64,000 nt of DNA. Source: Przewalskia tangutica (Eukaryota; Streptophyta; Magnoliopsida; Solanales; Solanaceae). The first letter of the stretch is position 1. Every line of letters begins with the position of its first letter. Position numbers and translations under genes: made by a program. Shown in pieces: positions 58,700 through 64,000 of this stretch. The stretch is taken from positions 14,208,501-14,272,500 of the forward strand of contig CM056734.1 of assembly GCA_029844215.1 (NCBI GenBank), in the 5' to 3' direction. Under the pieces are notes generated by a model. The model did not search any database. It was not told the origin of the DNA and worked only from the letters and a program-made list of their open reading frames with translations.

Positions 58700-59700
58700 T
58701 GTTGGAAATTTGCCTTTGGTGGAGGTTGTGTCCGCTCATTTTCAATGACTTAAACATCATGGTTTCACATGTTAGAGAACCCGGTTCTTTACACGTGTGT
58801 AATCTACTAAGTGAGTAGATGACCGTAGGGCCGAGAATCGTCAAATTTCATTGAGAAATGGAAGAGATATTGGTCCACGAAGTAAGGTGTTTGAGACATG
58901 GAAGAGTGGTGTGTGACAAATCTACCGCATCGGTAGTAAAAGGAAAAATTGTTCATGTTATAAGTCTTTAAATTGAATAAGGGATTGGGACCCCAAGGGG
59001 TAATCCATGTGTTTGAAGGAGGGAGGAGCTAGGTGTGCTTGGGTTCGAGACTATGCCCACACGCGCGCCGCCACCACCCTCTCGGTCCGGGTCGGGTCGC
59101 GGGCTATTTCTGACATTATCTTTTTGGATTTATTATAATTACAGTTTGGTCCCTGAAATTTCTGGAAGGCGGTTTCTGACGGCGCCGTGGCCCTGCAGAC
59201 CAGCGCCGCGGCGCTAAATGTTCAGAGAGCATTCCAGTAACGGGAAAGAGTCCGACATTAATGTCATTAAGGTGTTGGAACGTTGGCCAATTATTCCTGA
59301 ACGTTTTGGCTCTTCATTGAGCCTCTTAATAGTCATTAACACCTTCTCTCTTCTTTACACTATATAATCCAGCCTTACTTTCAGATTTGAAGTACTCTCT
59401 ACACTTGAATGATTTCAGATTTGATGAAATCTCTTCCTTTCTTGCAATCTTACACACTCAAAGATCCTTCTATTCTAGCGAACACTTGAGTTCCCTTTGC
59501 TCATTTGTTTGATTGTTGTTTTATCTTGGGAGATAATTTGTCATTACACCGTTGAAAGGATATACGAGACAATATTATCTTAAGGATAAATCAAGAATTT
59601 GGACGACTTAGCAAGTCAATTATCTTGTCATATTTTCATATTCTAAACATATTATTGTTGTTGTTTCAAGGGGCTTGCTGCAGTTTCAACAACAGGAAGT
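58700..59700. mobile_element. LTR-like fragment (Copia type suspected)
   Basis: Begins tgttggaaatttgcctttgg (58700) and contains a GC-rich patch (cagcgccgcggcgc, about 59200), a TATA-like cactatataatcc near 59360 and a U5-like tail. A possible end is tttcaaca near 59692. No target duplication or coding region is linked to it, so lineage and ends are uncertain. Confidence 0.45.
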
Positions 59701-60280
59701 ATCAAAGACCGAAGATCAAGATCATAAACACTTATTGATGTTGTATCAACTGAGCCTATTATATTGAAATTGTAAATGATTACCTTTCTAAACACTAGTG
59801 ATAATTATATACTATTCACGTACATCCACGTAACACCAACACAAATATATCATAATTTGAGTATCCGAAAAAAATTATTGACGAACTTGATGTATTCTAC
59901 TAAAGAAAATATAATGAGTTGTCAAAAACTGATTGGTCAAAGCGTCCTGACGTGTGGCTCTAAGACAAAATCAATCAATGTCAACTGAACTAGACAAGGC
60001 GCCAATGGCCGTTAGGTTCCATGTTTCAATCAGCCAGCGTGGCAGCTCATAACAAATCAAAACATAGAACAATATAAAAATAGTAACTAATTCATTTTTA
60101 AAAAAAAGATTAAAAAAAGGATTTGAACTGAAAGAGGCACTGAAGAGGCTTCAATTGAAAGAAGGAAGAGACCAATCTTGCCATTATATGTTCATTGACC
60201 TTCAATGTTGAAGCTTCCCCTTTGGTCTCTGTTGCCATTGATGATAGGTGGTGGTTGTGGCGGTGGCGCTGCATCGACAA
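59701..60280. promoter_or_regulatory. Upstream region of the BTSL gene
   Basis: This holds the presumed promoter and 5' UTR. A C/T-rich stretch (cttcccctttggtctctgttgcc) lies just before the start region. An ATG at 60241 opens a frame reading MIGGGCGGGAASTN, which is not in frame with the exon. I see no iron-response element I would name. Confidence 0.4.
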
Positions 60281-61261
60281 ATGGACGACGGAGAACCCGA
60301 AAAGGATGTGAACTCTTTAGCTGGTGTGAAACTGGTTGACGCACCTATTCTTTTTTTCGTTATTTCTCATAAGGCTATTATACTTGAGCTTGCTGACATT
60401 CACCGCGTAGCTGTGGAGGCGTTGGATACTGGCTCACAAGGAGTTGAATTAGTTCGTGATCTTAGCAGGCGGTTAGAGTTCTTGAAAATTGTATATAAGT
60501 ATCATTGTGCTGCTGAAGAAGAGGTAAAATGGTTGTCGATAAATGTATGTAAATGTTACTATTTGTTTGTGTCTATGCTTGAATGATGTTCCAAGAAAGT
60601 AAAACAATCCCGAATTGTAGTCTTGTAGATTCTCAATATGCAACTAATGAATTGAACTTTACTGCAATTTTTTTTCTTTTTGTTGATTGGGACAATTATA
60701 CTAATTAAGTCATTGCTGGAACCTGGAATTCATAATCATGAGAAGCTGCAAGGAAAGACGTTGACTTTACGATGCTAATGGAACAACTCAAAAAGTCCCA
60801 AACAATAAACACAAACAGAGTAATTTAGTGCATGGACCCATTATTTACTGTTATTTCTATTTCAAACTTCTACACAGTAGCATCTTAATATTAGGCTGCA
60901 CTTTTTATTTGTAATGATACATAGGAGGACATTAGACATATCAACATAATCGTGTTCGACTTCAATTTCCCACCTTCAATCAGTGGTAGAATCTGAAATT
61001 TCACTAAGGGGATTCAAAAATAAAAAATTAAGCATACGAAGGATTCAAGGGGCAATACTAGATATACATAAAAAATAATTTTGAGACTTGTATACACAAT
61101 GTAATTTTCCGAACCCCTTTGCACTCCCTGGCTCTTCAACTGCCTTCAAGTTACATCTATTCTTCTCAGAGCTAGGCAGATTCAAGATTTGAAACGTGAT
61201 GAGTTCAACGTTTAATGTTCTTAGACTGAACTCGTTATACTGTTGAAAGTTTAGTGGTTTT

Positions 61262-61304
<43 letters not shown>

Positions 61305-64000
61305 GTTCCTTGTAAAAGATAATGGATTCAATTGAACCCATTGCAGAGAGACTGCATCTTCCTCCAGCTCTTCTGAGGTCGGAATGTTAATCTTGACAGG
61401 TTGTCTTTCTTGCACTTGATGCACAAGTGAAGAATGTAATCTTTACATATTCTTTGGAGCATAAAAGTATAGATGACTTGTTCAGTTCCATCTTCAAAAG
61501 CTTAGATTGCTTACAAAAGGAAAAGGAGGATTTTGCCAAGCTGTTCAATGGACTTACGTGTTACATAGGTACCATTGAGACTATTATCTCTCAGCATATG
61601 CTAAAAGAAGAGGAGCAGGTATTAACGAAAATTTCACTATTTCCTTTTAGGTTGAATAATACTTCCTTTTTGGCTCTTTCAGCCTCTATTGGGTTTTAAA
61701 CTCCTTAAATGTCGTACTTGTTTGAACAAAAGAACTCTGAGTTATACCTTGCCAATGGAAAACAAGAGATGCACATAGTTGACATGACATCTTTCTAGCT
61801 ATGTGGAGATACTTAGCTCTACTGTTAGCATACAGCACAATCCAAAATTATTAGGATTTTCACCACGGGGCATCTACATGCCCTGTAAAGACCATCGGGA
61901 ATATGTTAAAAGAACAAAAGCTTTGATATTCTGATCCATTTCTCCTTATATAGCACTTTTCTAGTTTTTTCCATTTATAATTTTGGGACTTTATGCCATT
62001 TATAAGTTGATGGGTACTCAATTTTCAACATAAATTTGCTCTAACAGTACTCTTCTCTCATGAAATGAGTTGGAATATTTCATTCTTTTACTCTTATCAT
62101 ATAATGGAGGGTGAGAGCACTTAGGGTCTGAACAACTTATAACTTTAACCCAAGTCCGATAACATAGTCCATCGACTTATCTATATCTGTAGCTTAGAGT
62201 TCTTTTGCCAGTAAAACTTAGGGTAAATTACACTAAACATCCCTGAATTTTTTGAACAGAAAAAAGCTAATTAATATAGCTCCAAAATCAGTAACAATTT
62301 GAGGTCATCCCAGATTTACTGGCTGACTTAAAAATAAAACAGTTCGAGTGCCTCAAATATTACGTGTTTGTTCTTTTAAAAATATCTGTTTTTTTCTTCC
62401 TTCCTAGTCTCTTTTCCTGAATTCTCTGGCATGTGATATGTCAATGCAGATATTTCCTTCGTTGATGAAGCGGTTCCCTTCCAAAGAACAGGCTAGGCTT
62501 GTCTGGCAGTATCTATGTAGTGTTCCCTTGTTGTTACTGAAGGATTTTTTGCCTTGGGTAGTAACTACTCTTTCTTCAGTTGGAAAGACAGACTTTCTGA
62601 ATTTCATTCATGTAGTTTTACCTGAAGAGACGCTTACACAAGAGGTACTTTCTTTCTAACCTTATTCGATTAGTTTAAAGTGGCTAATCTAACAAATTGA
62701 TGTTTATTTTGAAGGTGTTCATCTCATGGCTTGATAATAATGAGCTGTCTTCCGAAACCTGCTTAGAACATTATGGAATAGCCAATATGAAGCACATGTT
62801 AAAGCTGGGAACCATGGTGGTTCATTCCAGTGAAATGAAACTACTGACAAAGAACCCGATTGATGGTTTCCACCTTTGGCATGCTGCTATCAGAAGAGAT
62901 CTGAAGGAAATTCTGGAGGAGCTACATCAATTAAGAAGCTCATTTTGTTTATCGACCTTTATGTCATTGGTAGCTCAGTTGAAGTTTTTCGCAGACGTTC
63001 TCAACTTCTACAGGTTATATAGCTTGTTCATGCAGTAACTTTTTGAGCTAAATTCTTGTACTTGACATAAAATCACCTTGATCTTAATTCCTTGACATTA
63101 GTGCAACCTCATCCTTGATAAGTCCTAGTGTCTAGCGAAGTTATAGACTAGCAACTAAATGACGATCTTTTGTAAGATTGAATGTCCACATTACTAATGG
63201 TCACAATTTTAGGTGACCAGTGTTGTACATGCTGGTTTATCAATTTGAATTGATAGTTGTAGCCAACTTCATATTGCATTCTTTTCTAACAGTTACATTA
63301 TTTGCAGCATTGCACTAGATCAAATCTTCTATCCCTTGGTAGATGAACTCACCAAGAATGACACATCAACTTTTCATGAACAATTTAGTGAAGGAAGTCA
63401 AATTGAAGAACTACAGAGATTATTATACTGCAAGCTGCAAGGTGGGATACAGTTAAATGTTCTTGTAGAAATGCTTTGCGAGGAAGTAGAATCATTTGTT
63501 GGGAGGATAAGCAAACAGCTTCTTTTTCTAGAAACTGAGGTATATTTTCAAAATTTTATGGACAACTCAACTCAATGTTTATTAAAGACTTGTGTAAAAA
63601 GCTTCAACATCTACTTACATAACATTTCCACAACATTGCTGTTTCCCAAAGTATTATGTAGTAGTTGATTAGATATTGTATTGACTTCTTTGCTCCCTGG
63701 TCTTTTTATAGGTTTATTTGGTCATTAGAGAGAACTGCAGCCATGAATCGCAGCTCTGGTTATTGTACAGAAGCCTGCAGATGTTGCCACTTGGGTTGCT
63801 AAAGTGCATGATTACCCGGTTCTCAGCTCATTTATCTGAGGATGAGTCCAAGCTGATCCTAAATAATGTAATGCTGGGATCTCCTATAGTTAACAGGTCC
63901 TTTGCTTCTCTCTTGTATGAATGGGTTCGGACGGGCTATTCTGGCAAGATTTCTCTTGAAATGTTTAGAAAAGATTTGGAAGAAATGTTCAGTAGCAGAA
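60281..64000 (+). CDS. BTSL: BRUTUS-LIKE hemerythrin E3 ubiquitin ligase, N-terminal part (six exons, open at window end)
   Basis: Exons: 60281-60523, 61400-61618, 62450-62644, 62715-63013, 63308-63539 and 63712 onward. All junctions are GT-AG, phase 0 except exon 4/5 (phase 2), giving about 492 residues without a stop. The first hemerythrin domain (about 17-155) has the full ligand set: His30, H75xxxE79, His102 and H147xxxE151. It reads LVDAPILFFV, YKYHCAAEEE, YSLEHKSIDDLF and SQHMLKEEE. The linker has ARLVWQYLCSVPLLLLKDFL. The second domain (about 265-400) keeps the WH at His275 but lacks the HxxxE pairs. BTSL proteins are, in Arabidopsis, iron-binding E3 ligases restraining the iron-deficiency response by targeting FIT; the CHY, CTCHY, RING and rubredoxin-type zinc domains would lie beyond the window. 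I chose the ATG at 60281 because it is the first in-frame ATG. Confidence 0.9.
61262..61304. repeat. (CA)n(TA)n microsatellite in BTSL intron 1
   Basis: About nine CA units followed by about twelve AT units, within intron 1 (60524-61399). Confidence 0.9.

Overview
This window is nuclear DNA of a flowering plant. Split genes with GT-AG introns, tRNA-iMet-primed Copia elements, Stowaway MITEs, hAT elements and an RTE LINE whose 3' tail matches the tail of the Solanaceae TS SINE all point that way. I infer Solanaceae and cannot name the species. Most of the 64 kb is transposable elements, many nested inside each other. Only three host genes are visible.

Host genes, left to right. (1) Exons 1 and 2 of a HIPL1-like gene (minus strand, 1160-1475). 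Exon 2 is cut off by the 3' end of a Copia element that runs off the left edge. (2) An apparently intact two-exon nodulin-like/MFS transporter gene (minus strand, 13218-20358, 543 codons). Its single 5.5 kb intron carries a nest of Stowaway, Copia and hAT. A broken duplicate of its first exon lies just downstream (10325-12251). (3) The first six exons of a BRUTUS-LIKE (BTSL) hemerythrin/E3-ligase gene (plus strand, 60281 to the window end). As I recall, the same three families are consecutive in Arabidopsis (At1g74770 BTSL1, At1g74780 MFS, At1g74790 HIPL1). The window therefore looks like an ancient microsyntenic block stretched by retrotransposons, with about 40 kb between the MFS and BTSL genes.

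Mobile elements. 1-1159: Copia 3' end. 2985-8972: Copia copy A, split by a 4.1 kb candidate solo LTR (TG...CA, 5-bp target duplication) and ended by an RTE LINE. 16191-19792: Stowaway containing Copia containing hAT, each with its own target duplication. 20835-24902: TIR elements, two of them carrying the same 100-bp minisatellite. 25131-29386: full-length Copia C on the minus strand with two LTRs, PBS, PPT and a 5-bp duplication. 29766-30714: hAT within hAT. 32549-32754: tRNA-derived SINE with a 15-bp duplication. 33585-33882: TRIM. 34150-36451: Gypsy LTR-like block. 36452-58034: Copia copy B, same family as A. It is interrupted by the most unusual structure here, a 17.5 kb non-coding Tat/Ogre-type element arranged LTR-internal-LTR-internal-LTR, flanked by one 5-bp duplication. 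Its internal domains are almost entirely tandem repeats, including a very CpG-rich 80-bp repeat array.

Almost all remaining open reading frames are retrotransposon fragments or chance frames in repeats. The three host genes are not an operon. Only BTSL has an inferable role here, in iron homeostasis; nothing in the sequence shows that the three genes work together.
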